In this document: in pieces, positions 8,643-16,952 of the stretch | Layout of the letters: each line of letters starts with the position of its first letter | Numbering within the stretch: position 1 is the first letter of the stretch | From: Paucidesulfovibrio sp036541255 | GTDB lineage: Bacteria > Desulfobacterota > Desulfovibrionia > Desulfovibrionales > Desulfovibrionaceae | NCBI GenBank assembly: GCA_036541255.1 | Contig: JAZHDD010000067.1 | Span: 62,001 to 126,000, forward strand | Length of the DNA stretch: 64,000 bases | Direction: 5' to 3' | Program-made: the position numbers and the translations under genes | The notes under the pieces: generated by a model | The model's database searches: none | Told to the model about the DNA's origin: nothing | Seen by the model: the letters and a program-made list of their open reading frames with translations, nothing else

Positions 8643-9521
8643 CTAGCGCCGGATCGCCACCCAGGAGCCCACGGTGCAGACCGCCGTGACCACGGCCGCC
8701 AGAATGCCGCAGTGCTCGGGCGGCAAAAAGGAGATGTTCAGGAACAGGGGCGGGAAGTCCAGGACGTGCTCCAGGCGGAGTTGCAGCACCTTGAGCAGGC
8801 CCAGGCCCAGGCCGCTGGATATCAGGCCGGTCATGGCTCCCGAAGCCAGGAGCGGGGCTCGGATAAACCAGGGCTTGGCTCCCACCAAGGCCAGAATTTC
8901 GATCTCGTCCTTGCGCGTGAGCAGGGACAGGCGCACGGTATTGCCCACCACCAGCCCCACCACCAGCCCGAGAAAGCCGATGACCGGCCAGATGATGGAG
9001 TGGGACAGGGCCAGCCAGCTTTTGGCCAGATCGATCTGCATGGGGTTGTAGTGCACGGACTGCACGTCCGGGAGCGCGCGCAGTTCCGCGAGCAGACTCT
9101 TGGCCCAGCTCTCGCCGTTGCCCTCGCCCGGTAGATTGAAGGCCAGAAAGGCCGAGGCGGGCAGGGGGTTTTCTCCCTTGAGCCAGTCCAGGGAGCCGCG
9201 TTCGGAAAGATCCTGGGCCAGTTCGTCCAGGGCCTGCTGCGGCGTGTAGGTCTCCATGTCCTTGAGGTGCTCCATGCCTTCCAGGACCTTCCATTGGGTC
9301 TGCACGGACTCCATGTCCGCGCCTGCCCGCCAGAAGATCTGAAACTCCACGGCGCCCCGGTTGCGGACCAGTTCCTGGTTCACGTTGTGCAGCAGCAGCA
9401 GGAAGATGCCCGCGAGCATGGCGGCCATGGCCACGGCCGTGATGGTGAAGAGCTGCGCCCAGACGTGCAGGAGCATGTCCTTGCGCGCCCGGTTGAGGAT
9501 GCGCAGCAGGCCGCCGATCAC
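8643..9521 (-). CDS. ftsX: Cell division permease FtsX
   Basis: A 292-residue membrane partner of FtsE. It has an N-terminal cytoplasmic tail, a first membrane segment near residues 22-44, a periplasmic domain (about 45-165) that in the family binds murein hydrolases or their activators, and three further membrane segments in the FtsX/MacB-type C-terminal permease fold (beginning near SIIWPVIGFLGLVVGLVVG). The start codon overlaps the ftsE stop by four bases, so the two are translationally coupled. FtsEX links ATP hydrolysis to septal peptidoglycan cleavage. Identification rests on topology, size and coupling to ftsE. Confidence 0.9.
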   Translation of the reverse strand: MIGGLLRILNRARKDMLLHVWAQLFTITAVAMAAMLAGIFLLLLHNVNQELVRNRGAVEFQIFWRAGADMESVQTQWKVLEGMEHLKDMETYTPQQALDELAQDLSERGSLDWLKGENPLPASAFLAFNLPGEGNGESWAKSLLAELRALPDVQSVHYNPMQIDLAKSWLALSHSIIWPVIGFLGLVVGLVVGNTVRLSLLTRKDEIEILALVGAKPWFIRAPLLASGAMTGLISSGLGLGLLKVLQLRLEHVLDFPPLFLNISFLPPEHCGILAAVVTAVCTVGSWVAIRR

Positions 9522-10219
9522 AGCAGGCCTCCGATGTCGGCCTTGGCTTCCGCCGAGGGCAGAGTGGTGCGTACCACCTGACCACCCTCCAGATGCAGGA
9601 TGTGCGCTTCGGGCACCATGTCCAGAATGGCCCGGTTGTGCGTGGCCATGATCACGGTGGCGCCGTAGGCGTGGAACTGCTTGAAGATTTCCATGAGGTT
9701 GGTGGTCAGATCCGCGTCCAGGTTGCCGGTGGGTTCGTCCGCCAGGATCAGCTTGGGGTTGACCACCATGGAGCGGGCAATGGCCACGCGCTGCTGTTCG
9801 CCGCCGGAAAGGCGTTCGCAGAGCGTGTAGCTTTTGGATTCCAGGCCCAGGGCGCGGACAATGGCCCGCACCCGGCGTTCCAGATGCTGACGGCCCACGC
9901 CGCGGACTTCCAGGGCCAGCCCCACGTTCTCGAAGACCGTGCGGTTGGGCAGGATTTTGAAATCCTGGAAAACCACGCTCACGCGGCGGCGCAGCTCAGG
10001 GATGTGTTTGCGCTTGAGGTTGTGCAGCTCGAACCCGGCCACGCTGGCTCGGCCGCGCTTCAGGGCCAGCGCGCCGTACAGCAGCTTGAGTAGCGTGGTC
10101 TTGCCTGCGCCGGAATGGCCGGTCAAAAACAGGAAGCCGCCCGCGTCCAAAGAAAAGGTGATATCCTTGAGCGCCCAGTTGGTGCCGAACGAGTGGGAGA
10201 CGTGCTTGAACTCAACCAT
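9518..10219 (-). CDS. ftsE: Cell division ATP-binding protein FtsE
   Basis: A 233-residue ABC ATPase. Walker A is GHSGAGKTT near residue 34, the signature is LSGGEQQRVAIARS near 134, Walker B is LILADEPTGNLD near 157 and the switch His lies in MATHNRA. Residues around the Q-loop (VVFQDFKIL) match FtsE rather than general exporters. It is followed by ftsX with a four-base overlap. At 233 residues it is slightly longer than E. coli FtsE because of a short C-terminal tail. It is the first gene of the ftsE-ftsX-TPR lipoprotein-ilvD series, divergent from the secreted GlcG-like gene. Confidence 0.92.
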   Translation of the reverse strand: MVEFKHVSHSFGTNWALKDITFSLDAGGFLFLTGHSGAGKTTLLKLLYGALALKRGRASVAGFELHNLKRKHIPELRRRVSVVFQDFKILPNRTVFENVGLALEVRGVGRQHLERRVRAIVRALGLESKSYTLCERLSGGEQQRVAIARSMVVNPKLILADEPTGNLDADLTTNLMEIFKQFHAYGATVIMATHNRAILDMVPEAHILHLEGGQVVRTTLPSAEAKADIGGLL

Positions 10220-10418
10220 GCCGCTGTATGTACCCGTGCATCAGGAGTTTGTAAATCCGGCAGGCAAGGAGTGTCTGCAAGGATTTTCGCATGATTTTCA
10301 TTGAAATTACGACGCAGGCGTCAAGAATGAAGGCGTGCAGCCCGCGTGTAGGACGGGCCGCGTTCTTGCGCCAGGAGGCCGGTTGCGGTCTCCCAACCCA
10401 CGTCAGGAGGAACAGAGT

Positions 10419-10892
10419 ATGTTGCGAGTGAAAGGTTGCGCCGTGGTTTTGGCGTTGTTTGCTCTTTGCCTGATTGCGCCCCGGGCCCATGCCGGAGACA
10501 GCCTGAATCTGAAAACCGCCTTGCCCATGATCGCCGCTGCCGAGAAAAAGGCCGAGGAGATCAAGGTGCCCATGGTCATCACCGTGCTGGACGCGGGCGG
10601 CAACATGATCGCCCAGCACCGCATGGACGACGCCCTGCTGGTGAGCGTCGAGATTTCCCTGAACAAGGCCTACTCCGCCCTGGCGGTCAAGATTCCCACC
10701 AGCACCCTGGGCGAGTTGGCCCAGCCCGGCAAGCCCCTCTACGGCATCCAGAACTGCAGCCGGATGATCATTTTCGGCGGCGGTTTTCCCGTGGTGCGCG
10801 ACGGAGTCATCATCGGGGCCATTGGCGTGAGCGGCGGCTCGGTTGAAGAGGACATGGCCTGCGCCAAGGCCGGTTTGGCGGCATTAAAGTAA
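10419..10892 (+). CDS. Secreted GlcG/HbpS-like heme-binding family protein (DUF336)
   Basis: A 157-residue exported protein. The ATG at 10419 lies after AGGAGG and gives a Sec signal peptide ending around APRAHA-GDS. The mature domain, with MVITVLDAGGNMIAQHRMDDALL, SLNKAYSALAV and a glycine-rich C-terminal part (GVIIGAIGVSGGSVEEDMACAKAG), is the GlcG/HbpS fold. Family members bind heme or corrinoids or act as sensory subunits; the role here is unknown. It is monocistronic, flanked by divergent ftsE and its own terminator. Confidence 0.75.
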   Translation: MLRVKGCAVVLALFALCLIAPRAHAGDSLNLKTALPMIAAAEKKAEEIKVPMVITVLDAGGNMIAQHRMDDALLVSVEISLNKAYSALAVKIPTSTLGELAQPGKPLYGIQNCSRMIIFGGGFPVVRDGVIIGAIGVSGGSVEEDMACAKAGLAALK

Positions 10893-10897
10893 GGGAG

Positions 10898-10970
10898 GAA
10901 AGCGGGCGGGACCGGAGCGCAAGGCCAAGTGTCTGCCCCGGCCCTGCCCGCTTTCAATGTTTTATTATGG
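10898..10970 (+). terminator. Hairpin terminator after the GlcG-like gene
   Basis: GAAAGCGGGCGGG (10898-10910) pairs with CCCTGCCCGCTTTC (10942-10955) around a 31-base loop and is followed by a T/A-rich tract (AATGTTTTATTA). Confidence 0.6.
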
Positions 10971-11136
10971 AATATGTAAAATAGAGCTTGACTTTTTCCT
11001 GAAGTTGGCAAATGGTGGCTTTCTCTGCACCAGCGGCACCCGTGGAGGCATGGTCTGAATGTTGGCCGACGCTGGTTTGAATCGGAACAGGCATATCGAG
11101 AAGCAGCGTGCGCATCTTGTACGTTGCTTCTTTTTT
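10971..11136 (+). ncRNA. Candidate structured leader or small RNA ending in a terminator, upstream of the RRM gene
   Basis: This stretch lies between the GlcG-like gene's terminator and the RRM gene. It holds a possible -35 (TTGACT at 10989-10994), local stems such as TGGTG/CACCA (11013-11032) and ACCAGCG/CGCTGGT (11029-11077), and ends with a clear intrinsic terminator: GAAGCAGCGT (11100-11109) pairs with ACGTTGCTTC (11121-11130) and is followed by six T residues. Either a small RNA of roughly 100-150 nt is made, or the terminator attenuates the RRM gene. It does not match 6S, SRP or tmRNA patterns that I know. Existence of the terminator is fairly sure; the RNA is inferred. Confidence 0.4.
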
Positions 11137-11184
11137 ATGACGCGCGGGCGTCACTTTCAGCATCACTTTTCAGGAGAACAAACA

Positions 11185-11448
11185 ATGTCTAAGAAAATCT
11201 ACGTCGGCAATCTGCCCTGGTCCGCCTCTGAAGACGAAATCCGCTCGGCTTTCGGCGCTTTCGGCCAGGTGCTTTCCGTCAATCTCATCGAAGACCGTGA
11301 AACCGGTCGTCCCCGTGGCTTCGGCTTCGTGGAGATGGATGACTCCGGCGCGCTTCTCGCCATCGAGAACATGGACGGCAAGGACTTCGGCGGCCGCAAT
11401 CTGAAGGTCAACGAAGCCAAGCCCCGCGAAGAACGCCCCCGTTGGTAG
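11185..11448 (+). CDS. RRM-type RNA-binding protein
   Basis: An 87-residue single-RRM protein. RNP2 is IYVGNL at residues 5-10 and RNP1 is RGFGFVEM near residue 45; the ends of the domain are fully present and there is only a short basic tail (KPREERPRW), with no glycine-rich extension. The ATG at 11185 follows CAGGAG by 8 bases; the frame is open 42 codons upstream but lacks a ribosome site there. Small bacterial RRM proteins are often cold- or stress-induced RNA chaperones. The leader contains a transcription terminator (11100-11136), which suggests conditional expression. A strong terminator follows. Confidence 0.88.
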   Translation: MSKKIYVGNLPWSASEDEIRSAFGAFGQVLSVNLIEDRETGRPRGFGFVEMDDSGALLAIENMDGKDFGGRNLKVNEAKPREERPRW

Positions 11449-11480
11449 CGTTTTCCGCAAAGCCTTAGTCCGGCTTTCGG

Positions 11481-11516
11481 CGCCCGCCTCTCTTCAAGGG
11501 GGGCGGGCGTTTTTTT
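11481..11516 (+). terminator. Rho-independent terminator after the RRM gene
   Basis: CGCCCGCC (11481-11488) pairs with GGCGGGCG (11502-11509), followed by seven T residues. Confidence 0.85.
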
Positions 11517-11558
11517 CCATTTAGCGGCCCGGTCGCGGGCCATTCCCAAGGAGCCACA

Positions 11559-11747
11559 TTGCCCCCTCGCAATTACAAATTCGAAAAGCGTCAAAAGGAC
11601 CTGGCAAAAAAGAAAAAGAAAGAAGACAAAATGAAACGCAAGCAGCAGGCCAAGAGCCAGGGCTCGGGGCCGGGCGACGAAGTCGAAACCCGGGACCAGG
11701 ACGCTGACGAGCCTGCTTCCGATGTTGAAAGCCCGGCCGCTCTGTGA
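11559..11747 (+). CDS. Small lysine-rich conserved hypothetical protein
   Basis: A 62-residue very basic N-terminal half (NYKFEKRQKDLAKKKKKEDK) followed by an acidic tail. It starts with TTG at 11559, six bases after AAGGAG, which is the main support that it is translated. Short proteins of this kind (Lys-rich helix, acidic end) are common in proteobacterial genomes with no known function. No domain is recognised. It lies between the RRM gene's terminator and convergent nrdJ. Confidence 0.55.
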   Translation: MPPRNYKFEKRQKDLAKKKKKEDKMKRKQQAKSQGSGPGDEVETRDQDADEPASDVESPAAL

Positions 11748-11765
11748 GCGGCGGGCTTGAAAAAG

Positions 11766-11796
11766 AAAAAAGGCCCCTCCGAAGAGAGGCCCTGAC
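11766..11796 (-). terminator. Terminator of nrdJ
   Basis: On the minus strand AGGGCCTCTC pairs, with one bulged G, with GAGGGGCCT, followed by six T residues. Confidence 0.65.
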
Positions 11797-11817
11797 AAAG
11801 CTTTCAGGCCTGAGCGC

Positions 11818-14070
11818 CTAGCCGCACTTGGTGTAGCCGCACTGCTTGCAGATGTGGCAGCCTTCCTCGAACACCAGTTCCGTACCGCATTCCGGGCAAT
11901 GCGGATTGGTCAGCGAACCGTTGCCCGAACCGACTTTTTCTCCACGCAGATAGCGGGTCTCAAAGACCCAGGCAATGGCGTCCGGGATGGATTTGCAGAG
12001 GAATTTCTTCTGGAATTTCGGATGTTCGCCGCCGATATCCTTGAGCTGTTCCACAATGGCCCGCGGTCCCACGCCGGAACGCAGGGCCAGGGAAACCAGC
12101 CTGCCGATGGCTTCGGCCTTGGCCGTGATGGACGCGCCCGACTTGCCGATGGTGGCGAAGACCTCGAAGGGCTTGCCGTCCACCTCGTTGATGGTCAGAT
12201 AGAGCGTGCCCAGGCCGGTCTCCACCTTCTGGGTGAAGCCGTAGACCACGTCGGGGCGGTCCTTGATGCGTTTTGCCACGGCATCCTTGCCGTCTATCTT
12301 TTCCTGGCCTTCGCCCGTGCAGAGCACCTGTGACGACTTGCAGCCGTCGCGGTAGACCGTCACGCCCTTGCAGCCGTACTCGTAGGCTTTCCAATAGATG
12401 TCGGAAATCTCGTCCTGGGTGGCCGAGTTGGGCAGGTTCACGGTCTTGGAGACCGCGTTGTCAGTGTATTTCTGGAAGCCGGCCTGCATTTTCAGGTGCC
12501 AGAGCGGCTCGATGTCCATGGCCGTGATGAACACGCGGCGCAGATCCTCGGGCAGGTATTCCATGGATTTGATGGAGCCGAGGCGCGCCACTTCCTGCAT
12601 CAGTTGTGGGCTGTAGGCGTTGGCCTCGCGCAGGGCATTTTCAAAGAAGGGGTTGGTCTCCACCAGGGTGTCGCCGTCCATGACGTTGCGCGTGAAGCTC
12701 AGGGCAAAGAGCGGCTCCACGCCCGAGGAGCAGCCTGCAATGATGGACAGGGTGCCGGTGGGCGCGATGGTCGTGGTGGTGGCGTTGCGGTAGGGGCCGA
12801 GGTTGCGCTTGCCGAACGTGGATTCCGGATAGGCCGGAAACGGGCCGCGCTCCTCTGCAAGTTTTTTGGAGGCGCTGCGCGCCTCGGCGCGCACGAATTC
12901 CATGACCTTTTCGCCCAGTTCCACGCCCAGGCGCGAATCATAGGCCAGCCGGAGCTGGAAGAGCATGTCGGCCCAGCCCATGACGCCCAGGCCGATCTTG
13001 CGCGTGGTCTGGACGCGCTCGGTGATGCGTTCCAGGGGGTAGCGCGAGGCGTCGATGACGTTGTCCAAAAAGCGCACGGCCAGATGGATGGCGCGCTTCA
13101 GGCCTTCCCAGTCCACGAGGTCGGCCCCGCCGTTGGCCGAGACGCCGGGCAGCACGAATTTCCCGAGGTTGATGGAACCCAGGTTGCAGGCCTCGTAGGG
13201 CAGCAGGGGCTGTTCGCCGCAGGGATTGGTGGATTCGATTTCGCCCAGGGCCGGGGTGGGGTTGTCGCGGTTGATGCGGTCCAGGAAGACGATGCCCGGA
13301 TCGCCGGACTCCCAGGCCTTGCGCACCAGCAGCTCATAGACCTCGCGGGCCTTGAGGCGGCTGGTGACTTTCTGGTTGTGCGGGGCGATGAGGTCGTATT
13401 CCTCGTCCTTTTCCACGGCGCGCATGAAGCGTTCGGTCAGGGCCACGGAAAGGTTGAAGTTGTTCAGTTCGCCCTCGCGCTCCTTGGCCTTGATGAAATG
13501 CAGGATGTCCGGATGGTCCACGCGCAGGATGGCCATGTTGGCTCCGCGCCGGGTGCCGCCCTGCTTGACCTGTTCGGTGGCGGTGTTGAAAATCTTCAGG
13601 AACGACAAGGGGCCGGACGCGATGCCGCCGGTGGAGCCCACCCGCGCGTCCTGGGGCCGCAGTCGGGAAAAGGAAAAGCCCGTGCCGCCGCCCGACTTGT
13701 GGATCATGGCCGCGTTCTTCACCGCGTCGAAAATGCCTTCCATGGAGTCTTCCACGGGCAGCACGAAACAGGCCGCGAGCTGGCCCAGGCCCGTGCCCGC
13801 GTTCATGAGCGTGGGCGAGTTGGGCAAAAAGGTCCAGGAGGTCATCAGGTCGTAGAAATCCCGCGCCAAATCCTTGGGGTTGCAGGAAGAGCCCTCGTAT
13901 TTCTCCTCTTCCGCGGCAATGGCCGAGGCCACGCGCCAGAAAAGCTCTTTGGGCGTCTCATAGGGCACGCCTTCGCCGTCCTTGCGCAGATAGCGGCGCT
14001 CCAGAACGACCTTGGCGTTGGGATTGATTTCCGGTTCCTGCACATTTTTCGGCATGGGAATGTTCTTCAT
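11818..14070 (-). CDS. nrdJ: Vitamin B12-dependent ribonucleotide reductase (class II)
   Basis: About 750 residues. It reduces ribonucleotides to deoxyribonucleotides with adenosylcobalamin and needs no oxygen. Visible landmarks are the N-terminal FLPNSPTLMNAGTGLGQLAACF, the active-site loop STNPCGEQPLLPYEACNLGS (radical Cys with the neighbouring Glu), the nucleotide segment APTGTLSIIAGCSSGVEP, and the C-terminal zinc-type end HCPECGTELVFEEGCHICKQ with CxxC pairs. I place the start at 14068-14070 (MKNIPMPKNV); a frame open to 14160 is possible but the extra residues look unrelated, and no strong ribosome site decides it. A terminator follows. No cobalamin riboswitch was recognised upstream. 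Confidence 0.93.
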   Translation of the reverse strand: MKNIPMPKNVQEPEINPNAKVVLERRYLRKDGEGVPYETPKELFWRVASAIAAEEEKYEGSSCNPKDLARDFYDLMTSWTFLPNSPTLMNAGTGLGQLAACFVLPVEDSMEGIFDAVKNAAMIHKSGGGTGFSFSRLRPQDARVGSTGGIASGPLSFLKIFNTATEQVKQGGTRRGANMAILRVDHPDILHFIKAKEREGELNNFNLSVALTERFMRAVEKDEEYDLIAPHNQKVTSRLKAREVYELLVRKAWESGDPGIVFLDRINRDNPTPALGEIESTNPCGEQPLLPYEACNLGSINLGKFVLPGVSANGGADLVDWEGLKRAIHLAVRFLDNVIDASRYPLERITERVQTTRKIGLGVMGWADMLFQLRLAYDSRLGVELGEKVMEFVRAEARSASKKLAEERGPFPAYPESTFGKRNLGPYRNATTTTIAPTGTLSIIAGCSSGVEPLFALSFTRNVMDGDTLVETNPFFENALREANAYSPQLMQEVARLGSIKSMEYLPEDLRRVFITAMDIEPLWHLKMQAGFQKYTDNAVSKTVNLPNSATQDEISDIYWKAYEYGCKGVTVYRDGCKSSQVLCTGEGQEKIDGKDAVAKRIKDRPDVVYGFTQKVETGLGTLYLTINEVDGKPFEVFATIGKSGASITAKAEAIGRLVSLALRSGVGPRAIVEQLKDIGGEHPKFQKKFLCKSIPDAIAWVFETRYLRGEKVGSGNGSLTNPHCPECGTELVFEEGCHICKQCGYTKCG

Positions 14071-14156
14071 AATCTCTAATGGTTCCAGTTTGTTGCAGTT
14101 GAATTCCGTCGTCGGAAAAGGGAATTGCCCAAGAAAGGCATGGTAGAAAATATTCT

Positions 14157-14230
14157 TCAAAATGACCAGTAGGGGAACTTCCTGAAGTAGCAGGCAAAAA
14201 AGAGACGCCTCGGCAACCCGTCAAAATGAC
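14157..14230. repeat. Direct repeat TCAAAATGAC in the nrdJ leader
   Basis: The 10-mer TCAAAATGAC occurs at 14157-14166 and again at 14221-14230, with 54 bases between. The second copy is part of a short palindrome (CGTCA/TGACG). They could be operator sites for nrdJ or coincidence. Confidence 0.3.
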
Positions 14231-14253
14231 GAACGTTTTTATTTCAAAAAAGT

Positions 14254-15042
14254 CTAGATTTTTAAAAAAGCTGTTTGCCCGCGTTGGCCGAGGTCTGTCA
14301 GGACATGGCCGATCCGGGCGCAGAGCGCCTCGTCCGGTTCAAAACGCAGATCGTTGATGCGGGTGATCGGCCGCATGCCGCGCAGGGAGTTGAGCAGGTA
14401 GACGTATTCGCAGCGGGACATATCCGCGAGGAGTACTTCCCGTTCCTGCACGGGCAGCAGTTCCCGGGTCACGGCCAGGGCCGTGGAAGGCAGCTTGAGC
14501 CCGGCCGGAGAAACCAGGCTTCCGTCCAGGCGCAGGAGCAGGGCCGCATAGCTGGTCTCCAGCACGCGTCCCGCTGCATCGTGCAGCAGGGCGTCGTCAT
14601 AGCCCTGGGCCAGGGCCGAGTCGCGGGCCGCGTTCAGGTCGGCGCGGGCCAGGACTTTATGCGCCCTGGCCGGGACAGGGTCCAGTTGCACGGGCAGCAA
14701 AGCGTACTGTTTGCCCGGTTCGGGTTGGAAGGGCTGTACGGCAATGCCCAGGGAAGCGCGGTTTTCCTGGAACAGGCAATACAGGTTGACCCGGGCCGGA
14801 GCCGCGTCCAGACCGTCTTCGAGCAGCAGGCGCAGCATTGTTTCCCGCACGGAATCGAGTCCCAGCCCTTGGGGCCGCTCCTTGCAGAGACGGTCCAGGC
14901 TGTTTTCCAGTCGGCGCAGGTGGGCCGCAAGGTGCATGACGTTTGCGCCGTTGTAGAGCAGGGTCTCGAACAGCCCGTCCTGGTCCTGGTGTCCCAGGGC
15001 CAGAGGGCCGGGCAACAGCGTACCGTTCAGGTAATGGGTCAT
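14254..15042 (-). CDS. pabC: Aminodeoxychorismate lyase-type class IV aminotransferase
   Basis: A 262-residue PLP fold-type IV enzyme that would split aminodeoxychorismate to p-aminobenzoate and pyruvate. Family features are the N-terminal DGLFETLLYNG, the Lys-bearing KVLARADLNAARDSALAQG (Schiff-base Lys expected here) and the glutamate segment GRVLETSYAALLLRLDG. The ATG at 15040-15042 overlaps the pabB stop (ATGA), so it is coupled to pabB; the frame is open 67 codons further upstream but that part is only the shadow of pabB. Branched-chain or D-amino acid aminotransferases have the same fold, but the pabAB context decides. Confidence 0.87.
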   Translation of the reverse strand: MTHYLNGTLLPGPLALGHQDQDGLFETLLYNGANVMHLAAHLRRLENSLDRLCKERPQGLGLDSVRETMLRLLLEDGLDAAPARVNLYCLFQENRASLGIAVQPFQPEPGKQYALLPVQLDPVPARAHKVLARADLNAARDSALAQGYDDALLHDAAGRVLETSYAALLLRLDGSLVSPAGLKLPSTALAVTRELLPVQEREVLLADMSRCEYVYLLNSLRGMRPITRINDLRFEPDEALCARIGHVLTDLGQRGQTAFLKI

Positions 15043-16304
15043 GGCTGCCTTGCTCCGTGCTGTAAAAACTTTTCTGCCTTGGCCACGCTTTCCAGATATT
15101 CGCTTTCCGGATCGGAATCCACCACGATGCCGCTTCCGGCCCAAAAGGCCAGGACGCCGCTGGACGCGTCGTGGTGCGCGGTGCGGATGGCCACGGACGA
15201 ATCCATATTGCGTTCGTCTTCCACAATCAGGAAGCTGCCGCAATACGGGCCGCGGCTGTGCGGCTCCAGCTCGTCGATAAGGCGCAGGGAGCGCCGCTTG
15301 GGGCAGCCCGTGACCGAGCCGCCCGGAAACGCGTCCAGAAGCAGGTCCAGACAGGTGGAGCCCTGGCGCAGTTTGCCGCGCACGTCCGATTGCATCTGGA
15401 GCAGGTTGTCCACGCGGAACACGTGCTTGTGCCGCTCCACCCGCACCGAGCCGTAGTCGCAGTGCCGGGAGATGTCGTTGCGCATCAGGTCCACGATCAT
15501 GGACAGTTCCGCGTCCTCCTTGGCCGAGGCCAGCAGGGGCGCGGGATCGGGCTCGCTGCCCGGCGCAATGCGCAGCGTGCCCTTGATGGGCTGGGTCAGG
15601 ACTTCGCCTTGGCGCACCCGCAGAAAGCGTTCGGGCGAAGTGGAGAGCAGGCTGTGCGTGCCAAAGCGGAAAAACGCGTAGAATGGGGCCGGATTGCGCT
15701 CCAGCAGTTGCGCGAACCAGGCCAGGGAATCCAGGTCCGGGGCCGGCGCCTCGAAACGCAGGGACAGATTCAGTTGATAGGTGTGGCCGCCCCGGATGTG
15801 TTCCAGGGTCTGGCGCACGCGCTCCATGTACGCTTCCCGGTCCAGGTTGGCGAATGCCGGCCCCATGCTGCCGGGCGCGAAGGTTGCGGCGGTTCGCGGC
15901 GTTGTGTCTGGTTCCAGGCGGATGGGCGCGCCGTGGACGCGCACCGCGCCGCTGGCCGCGTCATGCTCCAGCAGGCTGGCATACTTGCGCAGCACTCCTT
16001 GGGGCAGGTCGCCGGTTTTTGCCGAGGCCACGCCGCGCAGGCGCAGGCCCAGCTCGTAGCCCAGCCAGCCCAGGGCTGTTCCGGGCGTGCCAAAACAGAA
16101 ATCCGCGATGCGGCCCGGAGGGGTGTCCGGCGTAACGGTCAGCTCGCTTACGGGTTCCAGTCCCGCAAAAGAGCGGTCCTCGCCCGGAAAGCCCGGCCCG
16201 GAAAGGAACAGGTCCGCGTAACGCTCCCGCGCCAGGCCCAGGGCCAGGGCCTGGAATTGCCGCCGCGTCAGGTGTTCAGGCAAGACCGAGTGATTCCAGG
16301 GCAT
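15039..16304 (-). CDS. pabB: Aminodeoxychorismate synthase component I
   Basis: A 421-residue chorismate-binding enzyme that aminates chorismate to aminodeoxychorismate for folate synthesis. The C-terminal catalytic domain is clear: FSTSPERFLRV-like LLSTSPERFLR, the PabB-type Lys motif QPIKGTLR, IVDLMRNDISR, FPGGSVTGCPKRRSLRLIDELE and FWAGSGIVVDSDPESEYLE. PIKGT points to PabB rather than TrpE. It overlaps pabA by 29 bases and pabC by four, forming pabA-pabB-pabC. Confidence 0.92.
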   Translation of the reverse strand: MPWNHSVLPEHLTRRQFQALALGLARERYADLFLSGPGFPGEDRSFAGLEPVSELTVTPDTPPGRIADFCFGTPGTALGWLGYELGLRLRGVASAKTGDLPQGVLRKYASLLEHDAASGAVRVHGAPIRLEPDTTPRTAATFAPGSMGPAFANLDREAYMERVRQTLEHIRGGHTYQLNLSLRFEAPAPDLDSLAWFAQLLERNPAPFYAFFRFGTHSLLSTSPERFLRVRQGEVLTQPIKGTLRIAPGSEPDPAPLLASAKEDAELSMIVDLMRNDISRHCDYGSVRVERHKHVFRVDNLLQMQSDVRGKLRQGSTCLDLLLDAFPGGSVTGCPKRRSLRLIDELEPHSRGPYCGSFLIVEDERNMDSSVAIRTAHHDASSGVLAFWAGSGIVVDSDPESEYLESVAKAEKFLQHGARQP

Positions 16305-16809
16305 GTTCGATGAACCTCGCGCCGGTTTTCGTGAGAAAGGATTCCGGGTGGAACTGGTAGCCCAGCAGGGGCAGCGATTCGTGTTGCAGAGCCATGGGCA
16401 CGCCCGTGTCGTTGCGTGCGGTCACCCGCAGACCCTTGCCCAAGCGGGTCACGGCCAGGGAATGATAGCGGGCCACGGCCATGCGCTGGCCGAGAAAGTC
16501 GATGTGCTCGGCCCGGCCATGCACGCAGCCGGCAAGACGCCCGGTGCGGCCGCCAAAGTGGTTGTTGATGATCTGCATGCCCAGGCATATGCCCAGCACG
16601 GGCCGCCCCGCATCCAGAAGCGGTCCGTAGAGCGGGTACTCTCCGGGCGCGCCCGGCCCCGGGGAGATGACCACGAGATCGGCCTGCCCGGGCCGGCCAG
16701 CTTCCGCATAGGGGCGCACGACAATGTCCGCGCCCGTGCAGGCGGCCAGAAGGTGCTCCAGGTTGTGCGTGAAGCTGTCGTTGTTGTCGTAGAGCAGAAT
16801 GCGGCGCAT
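16276..16809 (-). CDS. pabA: Aminodeoxychorismate synthase glutamine amidotransferase component
   Basis: A 177-residue class I glutamine amidotransferase that supplies ammonia to PabB. It starts MRRILLYDNNDSFTHNL, the classical beginning of TrpG/PabA subunits; catalytic Cys is in GICLGMQ near residue 79, and the His-Glu pair is in GYQFHPES near residue 154. The frame is open upstream to 16914, adding a Pro/Arg-rich 35-residue extension with no homology to the family and no good ribosome site, so I prefer the shorter form. Overlap with pabB is 29 bases. It diverges from the transporter at 16953. Confidence 0.87.
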   Translation of the reverse strand: MRRILLYDNNDSFTHNLEHLLAACTGADIVVRPYAEAGRPGQADLVVISPGPGAPGEYPLYGPLLDAGRPVLGICLGMQIINNHFGGRTGRLAGCVHGRAEHIDFLGQRMAVARYHSLAVTRLGKGLRVTARNDTGVPMALQHESLPLLGYQFHPESFLTKTGARFIEHALESLGLA

Positions 16810-16952
16810 GTCGGGCTGATAGCCCAGCGGACCTTCCGCGTCCAGGCCGGGGCGCCGGTCCGGATGGGGGTGCGGCCTGGACGGGTGGCCCGGCTTGCCG
16901 TATGCCGTGATCATGCCGCAACCGGCGCAACCGACTTCCAGAGCGAGGCTTC

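Noticed and set aside
10989..11136. 6S, SRP or tmRNA gene
   Set aside because: The sequence does not show the conserved bubble, the SRP apical loop or the tRNA-like ends of these RNAs.
14071..14253. Cobalamin riboswitch upstream of nrdJ
   Set aside because: The B12-box and the other conserved riboswitch segments are not present on the minus strand.
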